From Gorsachius magnificus (taxonomy: Eukaryota > Chordata > Aves > Pelecaniformes > Ardeidae), in contig CM067086.1 of assembly GCA_034008185.1 (NCBI GenBank), positions 14,861,507 to 14,925,506 on the forward strand: DNA of 64,000 nt, written 5' to 3'. Both the position numbers and the translations under genes were made by a program. Under the pieces are notes generated by a model. That model had not been told where the DNA came from and did no database searches. It saw nothing but the letters and a program-made list of their open reading frames with translations. Shown piece by piece: positions 48,231-59,659 of the stretch. Each line of letters begins with the position of its first letter. Position 1 is the stretch's first letter.

Positions 48231-48530
48231 ACAGTGGGTTTTCTTATAATTGGGATCATTTGTTCTCCCAGTTTTTCTCCTGCGAACTGATTTCATGCCG
48301 GAGGGAAGCTGTGTGACTCACACCTTGCCATGCCAATTAGCTGATAAACATCAAATGTAAACAAAGATGGCCTAATTAAGACTAGTCGCCCAACTTCTAC
48401 ATGCATCTTGTCAAAATCCCACCAGCCTTTCGCATCCAGACTTATTTTGTTGTTTGCTGGGACAAAATTAGCAGCTTTGCACAAGAGCCACTTATCTTTG
48501 AGAGAAGCTTAGAGCAGGTAATGAGGAAAA
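48231..48530. promoter_or_regulatory. Candidate enhancer-like block (FOX/SOX/homeodomain words)
   Basis: A compact run of consensus-like binding words: CAATTAG at 48,334-48,340, a perfect forkhead word TGTAAACA at 48,356-48,363, an overlapping SOX/TCF-like AACAAAG at 48,360-48,366, and TAATTA at 48,373-48,378. It is transposon-free and lacks long frames. Such clustering is typical of developmental enhancers, but single words occur by chance, so this is an inference. Confidence 0.33.
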
Positions 48531-49038
48531 TTGGGAGCCGGCTGCAGGAGCAGTGTCATCTCCCCCACCCCGTCTCGGCAGGGACAGACGGGACAAGCGC
48601 TGCCTCGGAGCCCCATGCCAGGGCTGAGGGCAGGGATTTGTCCGCTACTGGGTAATGCTGGGGCTGGTTTCTGACCCAGCAGCCACATCTCGGGGCATTC
48701 ACTCCATTTGTCCTCCCAAGTGCTACTGTCTGTACATGAAATCTGTAATGTGTGCGTCTCCCGCCGCTCTCACCTGCTGTGAAAATTCATCAATCAGTGC
48801 CCATCGCTGACTGCGGGCCCGTCCTCCCGGCTCGCAGCCTGGGGAGTTATTTGCACTTTGGAGAGGAGGTGTATGACAGCGACACATCCGAGCGGCAGCG
48901 TTTCACACCCACTTCACGCTGGAGCAAAGGATCACACAGGTGAGCTGTGGCAACGCAAGAAGTCCATGGAGGAAATTTTACTCCGGGAGGTATCCTAATG
49001 AAATGCATAGGATTGTTTCATGGCAGTATATATATATT

Positions 49039-49056
49039 AAAAAAAAAAAAAAAAAA
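49039..49056 (+). repeat. A18 homopolymer
   Basis: Eighteen A residues following a short (TA)n. The run precedes a minus-strand CR1 relic and is not its tail, because CR1 elements lack poly-A and the orientation is wrong. Confidence 0.9.
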
Positions 49057-49074
49057 GAAGGCCAGGAAGGGATC

Positions 49075-49300
49075 CCAGTGGGTTATCTGGCCCATCCCTC
49101 TGCCCCTAGACACAATCCCCTGGGTACTTGGGGAACCTCTTCCACCTCAGCACCGTCTCTTCTTTTAAGGTCAGCAACCCCAGGTCATCCTCATAAATCG
49201 TATTTTCCAGGTCTCTCATAATTTTCACTGCTGACCTCTGAAGTCTCTCCAAGCATCTCTGTTGCTCCTGAAGCACAGCATCCAAATAGGAGCATGGTGT
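49075..49300 (-). mobile_element. CR1 LINE relic, antisense
   Basis: On the minus strand, 49,150-49,265 encodes LERLQRSAVKIMRDLENTIY followed by EDDLG and LTLKEETVLR. This aligns with the CR1 ORF2 block [20 protein letters not shown] ... LRELGLFSLEKRRL present in the better-preserved copies here. The remainder toward 49,075 is a degraded continuation. Terminal octamers are not found. It is intermediate in divergence between the young CR1s and the old fossils. Confidence 0.72.
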
Positions 49301-50162
49301 CCATCTGGCTGTGCTTCACCCCATCCATGGATGCTGCACCCTTGTCCTTCCTGCGTTTCACCTTGCTTCTTCCAGCCCAGCGTGGTCCTCCTCAATGCTG
49401 TCCCACCTACCCATGTACCACTGGTCCTCTTTGCTTTGGGTCATCTGAGACTGTAAGTAGGCAATATCAGTTCCACTATCGAGGGCAGGAATAACAATTT
49501 AACACTGGCTGGTTGCTAGGCTGACTGTCCTTGGGCCCACCTCACTGCCAGTCCGAACTGGCACTGAATCAGCTACTACTCTTTTGCTGCTGCTGTGGTT
49601 TTGCAGCGTCTCCTAATGCTAGCTTTAGCTGAACCATGTGGCTCAAACTTGCTCAGGGAAACTTCATGTGAAGCGCTGCCTTCCTAAAGTGAGAGAAAAC
49701 TGGAGGCAAGGGTACATCCACTGCTTCTGTCTGCATGGTGGGGCTTCCTCTGTCATAGAAAATAGCTGGGGTGGTTTAACACAATTTGTTCTTGACAGTA
49801 GCTATCCCTCTGGGTCTTTACAAACAGTTGTTTGATTATTTGCTCCAGCACTTTCCTGGGGTTGAAATTGGGTTGCCTTGTCTAAAACTCACCAGTGCCT
49901 CTTTTCCCAGAGCAAAGGTCCTCTACAAGCCCTCGGTGAAAGCCGCTAATGGCTCTGAGCCCACTTCAGGCCCTTTGCTAACCAGCCCAGGCAGCTGGGG
50001 AATAACCTCTCACACCACGTCAATGAGAGCAATAAAGGACTGTTGATACTTCCCTGCTTCCCACAAAAGGTTACAGGAAATAACTTTGAGAAGTCACCTG
50101 TTCTGATTTAGTCTGATTGAACTGATGTCTCATTTATCCACACATGAGAAAGAGACCTATTT

Positions 50163-50178
50163 GGGGGGGGGGGGGGGG
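50163..50178 (+). repeat. G16 homopolymer
   Basis: Sixteen consecutive G residues; potential G-quadruplex and likely length-variable in sequencing. Confidence 0.9.
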
Positions 50179-51458
50179 AGCAATCAGTCATGCCTCACAC
50201 TCGCCAACGGGCAGCCATCTTTCTTACAGCCAGTTACGCAGTTTATGTCTGTGTGTCTGTCAATGACAAGGTTCATGGAAAGGAATAATGAAGGAAAGCA
50301 GGAAAGGCAGACACAGCACAACTGCAAAGAGTGGCTGGCCACAGCCAGTGTCAGTGGCATTTCCTTCCTGCCCCCCTGCTTGGAGATGCTCCAGAAAGGA
50401 GCAGGGACTGTCCCCACTGGTTTGACCAGTTTTGGGAAGCGGGACTGGATGGATCAGCTGTTTATAAAGAGGGAATGGAAAGCATATCTGTTCACGCAAC
50501 AAATAAATGTAATTCTGATGTCATTTATTTAAAGAAATTTACAGCCAAAACCTCAAATTTTTGGAAGTTGTTGTCTGGCTTGCAAGTTATCCTCTGACGC
50601 ATTGAGTGGCAGGTGCTGCTTTCCAGTGAAGGCAGGAAGGAGGCGTTGGTACCTGGCTGGAGGAGTGAGCAAAGCAGCTTCACACCAAACTGCTGCTGTC
50701 CCGATAGGTGCAAACATACAAAAATAAAGCACAGAAATATGTTTTGCACTGTGAGTGTATGGCTGCACCCACAGCTCCCATCAGTGTAGGTGTACTGACA
50801 GCACAGAAGTGAAGATGTGAAGCTGCCTCAGCTGTTTTAATGGATACGTCATCTAATACGTAGTAAGAGACCAATTTCATGGCTATTCAATAGTCCAGCG
50901 AGGTCCTGGGGAGGACACTGCGGAATAACGCGTAAAGCAGACCCTTGGTGGTGGTGTCAGCAGGAAGTTTTTATATTTCATGAACTTACTATTGTCTAAA
51001 AACATTCTGAAAAGAGTTTACCAGCTAATCAGCAAAGCACCATAATTATGCCGGATGACAAAGCATTTCAGGAGTATGAGTTTCTCCACTGGCAGGACTC
51101 AAAACAACATGAAGCCTCATAACTTTTTAAATTCCAGTCAGATCCCGCATGCTCTCCCCACCGGCTTCCAGCTGACTCATCCTTTTCAGAATATTTCTTT
51201 TCATTACTGTGTTTGTAGGCTGCACATCCCGGAGCTGGAGCCAGATCAAGCTGGTACTAGCCAGTGCGGTGAACCAGCGTTTCTCCATGGTGGTCTCATC
51301 AGTTTCTGCTGAATTTCAGCTTTCACTGAAAAGGAAAGGAAAGGCAAAAAAAAAGAAACCGAGCTCTCTAGGAACAAGGAGCAAGCTTTGCGACTGTGAC
51401 CCCACAGAGGGCTGCTTCACTGATGTGGTAGGGAAGGAGAAACAATGGGAAAGTGTGA

Positions 51459-51502
51459 TTGAACCGCAGAGGGGACCTGCTTGAAACACAGAGGGGACCT
51501 GT
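51459..51502. repeat. 22-bp tandem duplication
   Basis: Two adjacent 22-bp units sharing CAGAGGGGACCTG, differing at a few positions (51,459-51,480 and 51,481-51,502). Confidence 0.85.
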
Positions 51503-52179
51503 GGCAGGTCCCAATGGCAGAGTCACCTGCGGGAGCTGCAGGTGTCTCCCCATTCCCACCTGCAGGACTGGGGCACATGGCATGGAGACACTGGAGAGGA
51601 GATGACCTGCACATGTTTATAAATCAGGCTGCTGCAAGGGTGAAGCAACCTGGTGCAAATCCCATGCCGGTGTCCCTGCCCTGGGGTCCCCTGGCAAAGG
51701 ACCACCGTGAGGCTGCTGTCCCTGCGCTTGCCCTGCCCAGCACAGCCACTCTGCACCAAATGGCCCTTTTTCCACGTGAGAACCAAAGGGCAAACGATGC
51801 TCGTCAGCCAGAAAAGCACCATGTAAGTAGAAATGGAAGATTTCCAGTTCCTAAAGAGCTACCAGTGAGCATTTTCAAAGTGGCGTTAAAGAACCCTTTG
51901 AAGTACAGCCCGTGAGTTAAAAAAATGTGTTTGGGGGATAAATCCATATCTTGTTCCAAAGATAAAAACTAAGCTTCATTTTACTAAATATAGACATGTA
52001 AGGCACGGCAAAATTCATCAAAACTCTCAATCATATCTTCCAAAGAGATGTGTTGTGACAGGAGACCAGCAACCCCATGAAAATAAGGGCTCGGTATTCC
52101 AGTACTTACACGCACGAGTTACCTCTATAATGTAAGCAAAGCCACTGGATCAAACGTTTGCAGGATTACACCCCTCACG

Positions 52180-52230
52180 TTGGCAGCTTACACCAGGTCA
52201 CTTGGCAGGATCTCTCCCACCGGGCGGTGG
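52180..52230 (+). repeat. Ancient dispersed motif copy
   Basis: GCTTACACCAGGTCACTTGG then CAGGATCT resembles the ACTTACACCAG ... AGGATCTGGCCC part of the ancient motif noted at 15.6 kb. Tentative. Confidence 0.3.
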
Positions 52231-52299
52231 CTCACGCTCTGGCCAGGCCCCCGGCACCTCCTCCATGCTGATGGTGAGTCTCCAGAGCTTAGCTTTTCC

Positions 52300-53030
52300 A
52301 CCATCAGAGATCAAGTAGAAAAGTAACGTTAAAAAAAAAGCTTTATTGATTCGGTTATACAAAATGATCCCCTTTGCAGCATGGTTTACACTAAGCTTCC
52401 AAATCTAACATCTCTTTGAAAGCCCTCTTAATATATCCAATTATAGATTTTCAGCAACTTTGTGGAATGTCGGCTTTCCCGGCGACTGACCCCGGAAAAC
52501 ACCATTGAAATCAGGAGGGATTTTGCTATTGAGCTCAGTGGGGGAGGATCAGGTCCTACATAATTTTATTGTCAGCAATGATGACCTCTCTTCACAAATG
52601 AAGAATACCCATCCTGAACCATGGCCTTCGGAACGTAAACCATTTATTTTTATAGCTGGATCCTTCCCCAAGTGGGATATTTTGTGCATGGTTAACTTAT
52701 CCCAGGGCTTTAAATGCTTGCCAAGTGGCTTTAATAGCAGGATGTTGTTTAAAAAGATTGGGAAGGATTGTGGGCAGTAATAGAGATAATTGCCAAGGAG
52801 AGATAAATGAATCTTCAATCTCAAACCAACTTGGCTTTATCATTGGGTCAGGAGGGAAGATCCAGAAAAATCCCCTGTCTAAGACTAAATGCGTAATGAT
52901 AGTTTGGGATTTAGGAAAGTTGGCAGCTGTCGAGATTTTTTGATAAAAACATCTTTTGAGGCTTAATACAGGTTTGCAATTCCATATAAAGGCATGAAAG
53001 TCCCTTTTCACTCCAGGGATTTGGCATCGG
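52300..53030. other. Conserved-element-like block
   Basis: The block lacks young repeats and long frames, and is rich in AT words such as TTTATTGATT, CCAATTATAG and GATAATTGCC. Its texture suggests conserved non-coding DNA. Within it, 52,500-52,560 resembles the ancient dispersed motif (ATTGAAATCAGGAGGGATTT then TATTGAGCTCAGTGGG), which would make it a possible exapted repeat. Conservation is not demonstrated. Confidence 0.33.
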
Positions 53031-53207
53031 GGAATAAAAAAGCTGGAGGTGAATTTCTGGGAGAGGAGCAGACAGCAAGTGACATCCTGAACTGGGAGTT
53101 CTGCGGGCTGCGCCGGGGTGGTCAAACTACATGTGAAGGGGCTGAGGGCAGAGCCAAGCAGGTAAGGAGTGTTTTGCAAGACACAGGGCACCTGCGAGGG
53201 AATGGGT

Positions 53208-53285
53208 GCCCCTTGGCCAAACCCTTGGCCACCCCTCGATCACCTCTTGGCCACCCCTCAGCCACCCCTCAGCTGCCCCTTGGCC
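53208..53285. repeat. 11-bp minisatellite, about 7 units
   Basis: Degenerate tandem units of the form ACCCCTTGGCC / ACCCCTCAGCC run from 53,208 to 53,285, with one extra base after the first unit. Variation among units (TTGG, TCAG, TCGA) indicates an old array. Confidence 0.85.
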
Positions 53286-54639
53286 CCCAGAGCAGCTGGG
53301 AGAGGGCAGCGCATGCCAGACCCAAAACTTTCCTCTCTGTTTTGCAAATAGCAGAGGGCGCATTTCCAGAACATATTCAAGCATATTTATTTATTTATTC
53401 ATTCACCGGGGAGGGGAGGAGGTCAACAGCCAACCATTTTAATGAGAAATTATCTTACCTTATCATGCAGAATAAGGTACTGCATGACACAGCGACTTTT
53501 TGGGTCAACCTTTTTAAAAATGAGTTGCCAAATAAAGACTGCTGAAAAAAGGAAAAACAAAGACTGACCTCAGACAGGTCTCCTCTGCTAGGATTTCAGG
53601 GGATTGAGTGGAGTTTCAGCTTTTCTCCCTCCGGCAAATCCTCTCGCCCCTTGCCTGCTGTCAGACAGCACCCCGCAGCACCCCAGGCAGCAGGACCCTC
53701 GCTGCTCTCTGTGCTCCAGGCCACCTGGCGTGACTTCTGCAAACACTCACCGGGCTTTTAGAAGAGTGGGAAAAAGCATTTTAGAGAGACAAGACTTATT
53801 TTTTTTTCAGCAGAGGCCTTACCCAGCCAGCAGTGGGGGTGGGGGGTACTTCTAGGTTATGATCAGTGAATGTGGAGCACTCCCAGAGCTTCCATGAGAG
53901 TGGAAAAGGCATGTCAGCAAATTCTAACTTATTTTTCAGCAAAGAACTTTTCCACCTCAGGGTGGGGCTTTCCCCAGTTTTCTTCTTACCAGACTACTTT
54001 TTTTCCATTCTAGACCCTATATTCTCAGCTACGGGAAATAACATGGAGGAGACCTAGAAGCCCAGTACAGGGGGAGGCCTGACAAAACGATTTCTCTCTG
54101 TACGATCTGAAAAGGAAACCGTGACCCATTTTTCCAAAAGCAATATTTAAAAAGGCAGAGCAACGTGACGTGAGCAATACAAAATGGGCCACCTTTGGAT
54201 TAAAGAGTTGCTTTTCAAACCTCCCAGCCTCTTCCCATGTTTGCAAATGCCCCTGAAAGGCTGACAAAAGCTCTGAACGAGGTGCGTGGTTTGGCGTGAT
54301 AAATCCTTCTCCGTACACAGGGCCCAGGAGGAGTGTGGTTCTTGCAGGGTTTACAAAAACAAAGAGGTTGAAAACAAGCTATGATATAAAACTGGGATAA
54401 AACCATCCCAATACATGAAAAAAAAATCCCTTGCCAGTGAGCACAGCTCCACGTTACCCAGAAGGAGAGCTTTCCTGCCGACGTGTGAATTACAGCCCAT
54501 TCCCAGCTCAGGGATCTGCATTTTCAGACTGGTTTAGCCCCTCTCTGGGGAAGGGTGCAGCCTCCCCAGCCGGTGGGCCATGGGCTAAACTCACCACTGC
54601 CTCAGGCTCCTGTTCACAGCCCGCTTGCCTTTAATATTG
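53286..54639. other. Unannotated sequence
   Basis: A short (ATTT)n lies near 53,394-53,409. No gene recognised. Confidence 0.5.
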
Positions 54640-55400
54640 ACATGCTCACACTTGGCGGTATTATTCAGAGCTTTGGGTCTGATGATCATATTTATATGGC
54701 TGACACCCAGACCTACTTGCCTATTCCTGCAGATTCCCGTGAAGTGCTGTCATGGCTTATTACCTGTCTATCTGCGCTTCAAGCCTGGGTGACTTTTCAT
54801 TTTTTGAAGCTTAATGCTGGGAAAACAGAATCGCTTCAGATTGGTTCAGTTCACCTCCTGGATGTACAGATTTATGATATATAATACTGTATCACACACA
54901 GCTCGGGAGCTGGTTTCACTGCTAGGCTCTTAAAAATGGCCTTATTTTGTCTGAAATAAACCTTTGCAGCAGCATATCAGCAAGAGGAGAGAAGGAAAAA
55001 ATCTTCATCAGATTTCAGAAATTTGTGCGGCTTTTGTCGCATGTTGCTTGTCAGGCTGAGGAGCCCTCGTTCATGCCTCGGTCTAATCCAGAGTTGTGTA
55101 TCGTAGCTCAGTGATAATTGGAAACTCTTCTCACTCCAGCATTTTCAGCTGTTGTAAAAGTCTGCAGCTAATGTCATAACAAGAATTAAACTGTCTCATC
55201 ATATTACACCCGTCTTAGCTGACTTCACTGGCTATTAAGGTGACAGCGCATTGATTTAAAATTTGTGTTAATTGTTTACCCCTTCTTGCAGAGGCTTTCT
55301 TGGGGTTTTTGTAGCAACCTGCAGGCTTTCTGGAGCTGTGGATTATCTTCACATTCAGCTTTATATGGACTTACAAAAAAAAATATCCTCTTTGCCTGGA
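54640..55400 (+). mobile_element. L2-like LINE fossil, RT motif C to C-terminal region
   Basis: A plus-strand frame holds IIQSFGSDDHIYMADTQTYL and then LSALQAWVTFHFLKLNAGKTE. This matches the L2-type block from motif C (YADDTQLYLS, here MADT) to the conserved W-----LKLN--KTE. About 330 bp further on, LHWLL, R, a stop, and QRIDLKFVLIVY match the downstream L2 block SLHWLP(V/I)R-RI-FK-LLLTYKAL (LHW at 55,223-55,231). In another frame the preceding bases read SHHITPVL (consensus DHITPVL). The correct order and spacing of three independent blocks make the assignment solid despite stops and frameshifts. Catalytic Asp pair altered (AD followed by T); inactive. Confidence 0.72.
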
Positions 55401-56659
55401 TCATACCACATAATACCCTCAGCTCATGGATTTCTTTGGCACATATATTCCCTGCATGGGTCACTTTTAAAAATAAGCTAGTGGAGAGGGCATGGCTGGC
55501 TTGGATATTACAAGACTTTAAGAAGCTTTTTTCCCTCTCTGATTTTTATTTGTATTTGTTGCCTTCAGTTTTTCTGGCTACTAATAGGGGTGTTGTTTCA
55601 GATAAGCAAATGCAGGTGCTCTGCCTACAAAACCTTTCGCTTTATATGTTTAACAAGGAAAGCTGCCTGTACCCCCCTCCCCAAAAGAGACCTTACAGCC
55701 CATCATCCTCAGGCTCCCACTTTTGGGGTGAATAAATGCTTCACCATGTAAGGCTGTGGTAACAAACTTTTTACCTGGAGTTGAGAATGAAAATTGCTCT
55801 GTGCCATATGCTCTCTCTCTGGCACAAAATGAACATTCCCTCTATGGGAGTTTGGCATGCTCCGTCTTTGCAAGGATGGTAAATAGGGGACATTTTCTTT
55901 TTTTTCCCATTATCTAGCTCTCCAAAACCATAAACAATATATTTCTCCACAGATATTAGAAAAAAAATCCTTTATTGTCTCTGAGCCTATGAGTTTTATT
56001 CATCCCCTTCACTGAGGGCAGAAACATTTTTCACCTTCTGCTCCACTTTGTTGTGCTTTCTCTCACTGGAGCAATTATTAGAATGGGAAATGGGAAGACG
56101 TCAACTTGTCTTCACAAAAAAATCTTGCGGTTTAAGGGAAAGAAGTAAGTAGTCAAGTAAGTAATAAATATTTATTTGTGGGTTTAAAAGTCTAGTGAAA
56201 TCACTGACTAGTTTTTGTCTCTGATGCCAGGGACTTTGGATCAGATCTCAGGCTCGTTCTTGGAACGTGACCTCAGATAATGGACTTCTTCCAAAGGAGA
56301 CCCGCTCTGCCCTCCCCGGGCAAGAAACGCCAGTCATATAACCAAGCCCTTCCTCGCCCCATCTCCCACTAGTTCTTTTTTCGCTTTTTAGTAAAAAAAA
56401 AGAGCTTGTGCATGAGCTGCGACCGGATTTTAAAATTCTCTAGCGGCCAGTACATTTTACACAGTTTATAGCTTATAAACATGATTGCAAATTGCAAAAC
56501 TATTACTACTTATTTGAGTTCCCAGTGTTTATACCTGGGGAAAAGCAAAGTTTCCCAACTGTCATTAGCGAGCACTTCATTAGAAAAAAACATTCACTAT
56601 TTCTATTTTGAGCAGAAAAGCGCCACTCACTTGTATGAATAAAGCATGCGCTTTCCCAG
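55401..56659. other. Unannotated sequence
   Basis: The first few hundred bases may be the unrecognisable tail of the L2-like fossil. A 156-codon plus-strand frame (55,265-55,735) overlaps that tail. The part around 56,370-56,560 is AT-rich and frame-poor. Confidence 0.45.
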
Positions 56660-57260
56660 GCTGCTGCTGGCTGCTCCCCGCACACCCGTGGCTCCAGCCA
56701 GCTCCAGCACCCATGCATGACAGAGCCTCGAAAACGGAGAGGGATTTGCTGTAATAGCTCCAGCGACAAGTACGGCTGCCGGATGGCGCTGAGGGCGCCT
56801 GGGTGCACTCGCCATTGCAGCAGTGCCAGTAAGGTAGTCTATATTTAACGTGAACTTTTCTGCCTTTGAAAAGCATTGCTTGGTGCACAATAACCGCCCT
56901 TTAAAGGCCTTTTGTTTCATTCCTGTTTTGATGAACTTCTTTCCCTTTGATGTTCATCTGGAGTTTAATCGCGATAAAACGCGCACAATGGTTAGATTGT
57001 GGAAGAGAAAAAGGTGCTGGGAGAGCACAATACAGCACATTATCCGCTGTCTCCCCTGTGCTGCTCGCTTGGCAGGCGGCAGCAAGCGCTGCAGCGAGAG
57101 CGAACCGGGGTGACACCCAGGCGGCCTGGACTTGTGCCTGCTCCCACCACAGCAGCAGCCGAAACCAGGCTCATGGCAGAGCATCAGGCACAGCCAGGCA
57201 CCGGGAAAGGCTCGCTGCTGCCTGCAGCCTCCCCGCTGCTGCTGCTGGTGGCCGTGACAT
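56660..57260. other. GC-rich, CpG-containing patch
   Basis: Local GC is raised, with CpG clusters at 56,680-56,815 and 57,065-57,240. Frames of 97-160 codons overlap on both strands. One short frame contains a run of leucines (PLLLLVAVTL) that looks membrane-like but has no supporting exon structure. No gene is called. Confidence 0.35.
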
Positions 57261-59659
57261 TGCAGGTCTACAGGGTCAGTCCCAGTTTGGGGCATCCTCC
57301 CCGAAGACCTCCCCAGCCTCAGGGAGCACTGGCCAGCCTCAGAATGTGGCATTACATGGGCAGGATGCATCCCAGCTCCCTCACTATGCATCAGAATCCC
57401 ACATCAGCATCTCCCATATCTGCCTCTAGCACAGGAACGTAAAAGTTTGAAGAAATCCCCTCTGAAGCACCACGATGCACCCGGCAGAGGGTAGTGCTCC
57501 AGCACAAATGCCAGCCTCTTCCCAGGCTCCTGGTTTTCAGGAGCTGGGTGGAACTGCTGTTGGGGGTCTGGCTGCCAGGGTCAGGCTCATCTGTGAGCGG
57601 CAGGGGTTTTGTTTGGAGGTACACTTTCAGTCCATCTGACTGGGGAGGAAACCTCAAAAAGCAGGAGGCAGAGGGAACCCCTAAAGGTGCTGGTTTTATA
57701 GTCCTTCCACAATCTTAAGAAAGGGCATTGCCTAACCATTTCAGAAGGCAAGGTGGCTGGTCTGAGCAGCATCTTGCCCACAGGCCAGCGCTCGCCTGGG
57801 TGGATTTCTCCCTGCCCAGACCCTCTGCGGGTTTGTATCACCTCCCTCATGGTATAAGTCTCCTTACAAATTATTTGTGCATATTAATTCCTGGCGTTAC
57901 CGGTTTGTCCCCCAGCCAGGGACATCTCCAGGCAGCCGGGGCTGACGCCGCCTGCCCAGATGCTGCCTTGCAGCCGTGCCCCACGGTGCCCGGGAACTCC
58001 TGTGGAAAGGGCAGTGCCCAGGCTGCACCCACATGCCCGCTGGGGCCGACAGACCAAGGTGACACCCCTGTGACGCAGGTATCGCCCTTGCCCGGTCCTG
58101 GGCCCAGCCCTGCCCCTGGGCAGTTGCTGCTCTCAACCGCGTCACAGCACACGCCAGCCTGGGTCCCATCTCGGGAGGTACCAGCTTGGGTCACATCACA
58201 GAACATCTCATCCCTGGTCACATCTTGGGACTCACCTACCCCAGTCATACCTTCTCCCCGCTGTGGGCAGCGCCACGAGGCTGGGGTGCAAACCCCGCAC
58301 CCTCCCAGGCTGGGCACATCCCCAGCACCGTCTTGCACCCCAGCCCCTGTTTCAACCACCATGATCCCAGACCCCTGAGGACGGGCACAGTATCTATTTG
58401 GGATATTTTTGTGCAGCACCAATGCAATATGTCATTTTCTGTGAAGCTCCTCACAGCATTTGGTAGCCTAAATCAGAAACAAGCCCCAAATGCCTTTTCC
58501 CAGGGGTGGCTGAGATGGCTCCTGCTGTTCAAGCGCAGTTCTGCAGTTCAGGATGGGGACTTGCAAGGACATGTGTCTGTCCTGCCTGACCCGCCCTGCT
58601 GTCTGTGGGCAACCCCCTGCATGAAATAAGCACAGTCCTCATGAACCCATATATAATCTCATTTCTCCTTAGATGGGCTCTGCCACCAACAACCGTCACT
58701 GAATTGTTTCTTTGGAAGAAAATTGTACTTAGATCTTCCGCAGATATTGCTTCTTACCCAAGAATGGGTTTGAGGGGTATTTTAAGTACTCATTGAGCTG
58801 CAGAGTTTGGGGATCACACATTTTCCATATTTTTTTCTTGAATTTTTAACCTTATTTTATGGCATCTGTACTTGCTGCTGGTCTGACCTACTTAGTGAAG
58901 TCAACGACGTTGGAGATTAAAATGAAAGATCCAGTTCAGTGTATACTTATAATGTTAAGGTCCTGAAAGAATTTATTAGTTTCTAATAATCGTTTCTTGC
59001 TATTCAAAAACTAATTGTAACTTTGCATTCAAAAAAATCTTATTTACAAACCAAAATAATTTGGTTTGCCTCAGAAGGTAAAATCTATAAGCCCAAATAA
59101 CTGAACTGCACCTGAAAAGTATACCAGGATCTTTATCAACGCTGTTTATTAACCAGTGCAAATATCTCCCAGTGTACAGCGTGGTGTGCTACAGTCCCTG
59201 TAAAATTTAGCTTAGCTATGGTGAAAAAATCCTTTTTTTTTTTTTAGGAATGCTTTCCACTGCATCCCCATTTCAAAACCAGAAAGAAAACAAGTCGTAG
59301 CAGACTTTCTCTTGCAAAATGAATTTGTCAAGCTCTGCTGCATTTTGCTGAAGTGTAAGAAACTTAAATAAAAGTGATCCTAAAGTTAAGAAGCTGGCTT
59401 CAGGGCAGAGACTGGTGGGGATTTCTGTGAGTATATTTGCTTTTCCTAAAGTTGGAGGTGTGGGTAGGTTTTCCTGTTGCCAGAGGAAATCATTAATGAC
59501 TCTAAGACCTTCCAAGGCTGCTATTTTCCCTTATCTATTGTACTACGCAGCTAATAGTTTGATAATATTTTGCAGATACAAGTGAAAATAACTTATGAGA
59601 TCACTTTACAATTTTGAAACACCATCTGGGCTTTCCTTTATTCCATTACACTTTATGTG

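Larger units (their letters stand above)
49301..52179. other. Unannotated sequence with G16 run and a short tandem duplication
   Basis: No gene recognised. The longest frames (135 codons at 50,125-50,532 and 144 codons at 51,481-51,915, plus strand) have no motif. Confidence 0.5.

Noticed and set aside
57173..57442. Hydrophobic leucine run (PLLLLVAVTL) that looks like a membrane segment
   Set aside because: It arises from CTG-repeat-like DNA in a GC-rich patch; no supporting signal peptide context or exon structure.
57728..58378. 216-codon plus-strand open frame
   Set aside because: A 183-codon frame is open on the opposite strand over the same bases, composition is GC-rich and proline-heavy, and part is a 27-bp tandem repeat. 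No domain or splice context.
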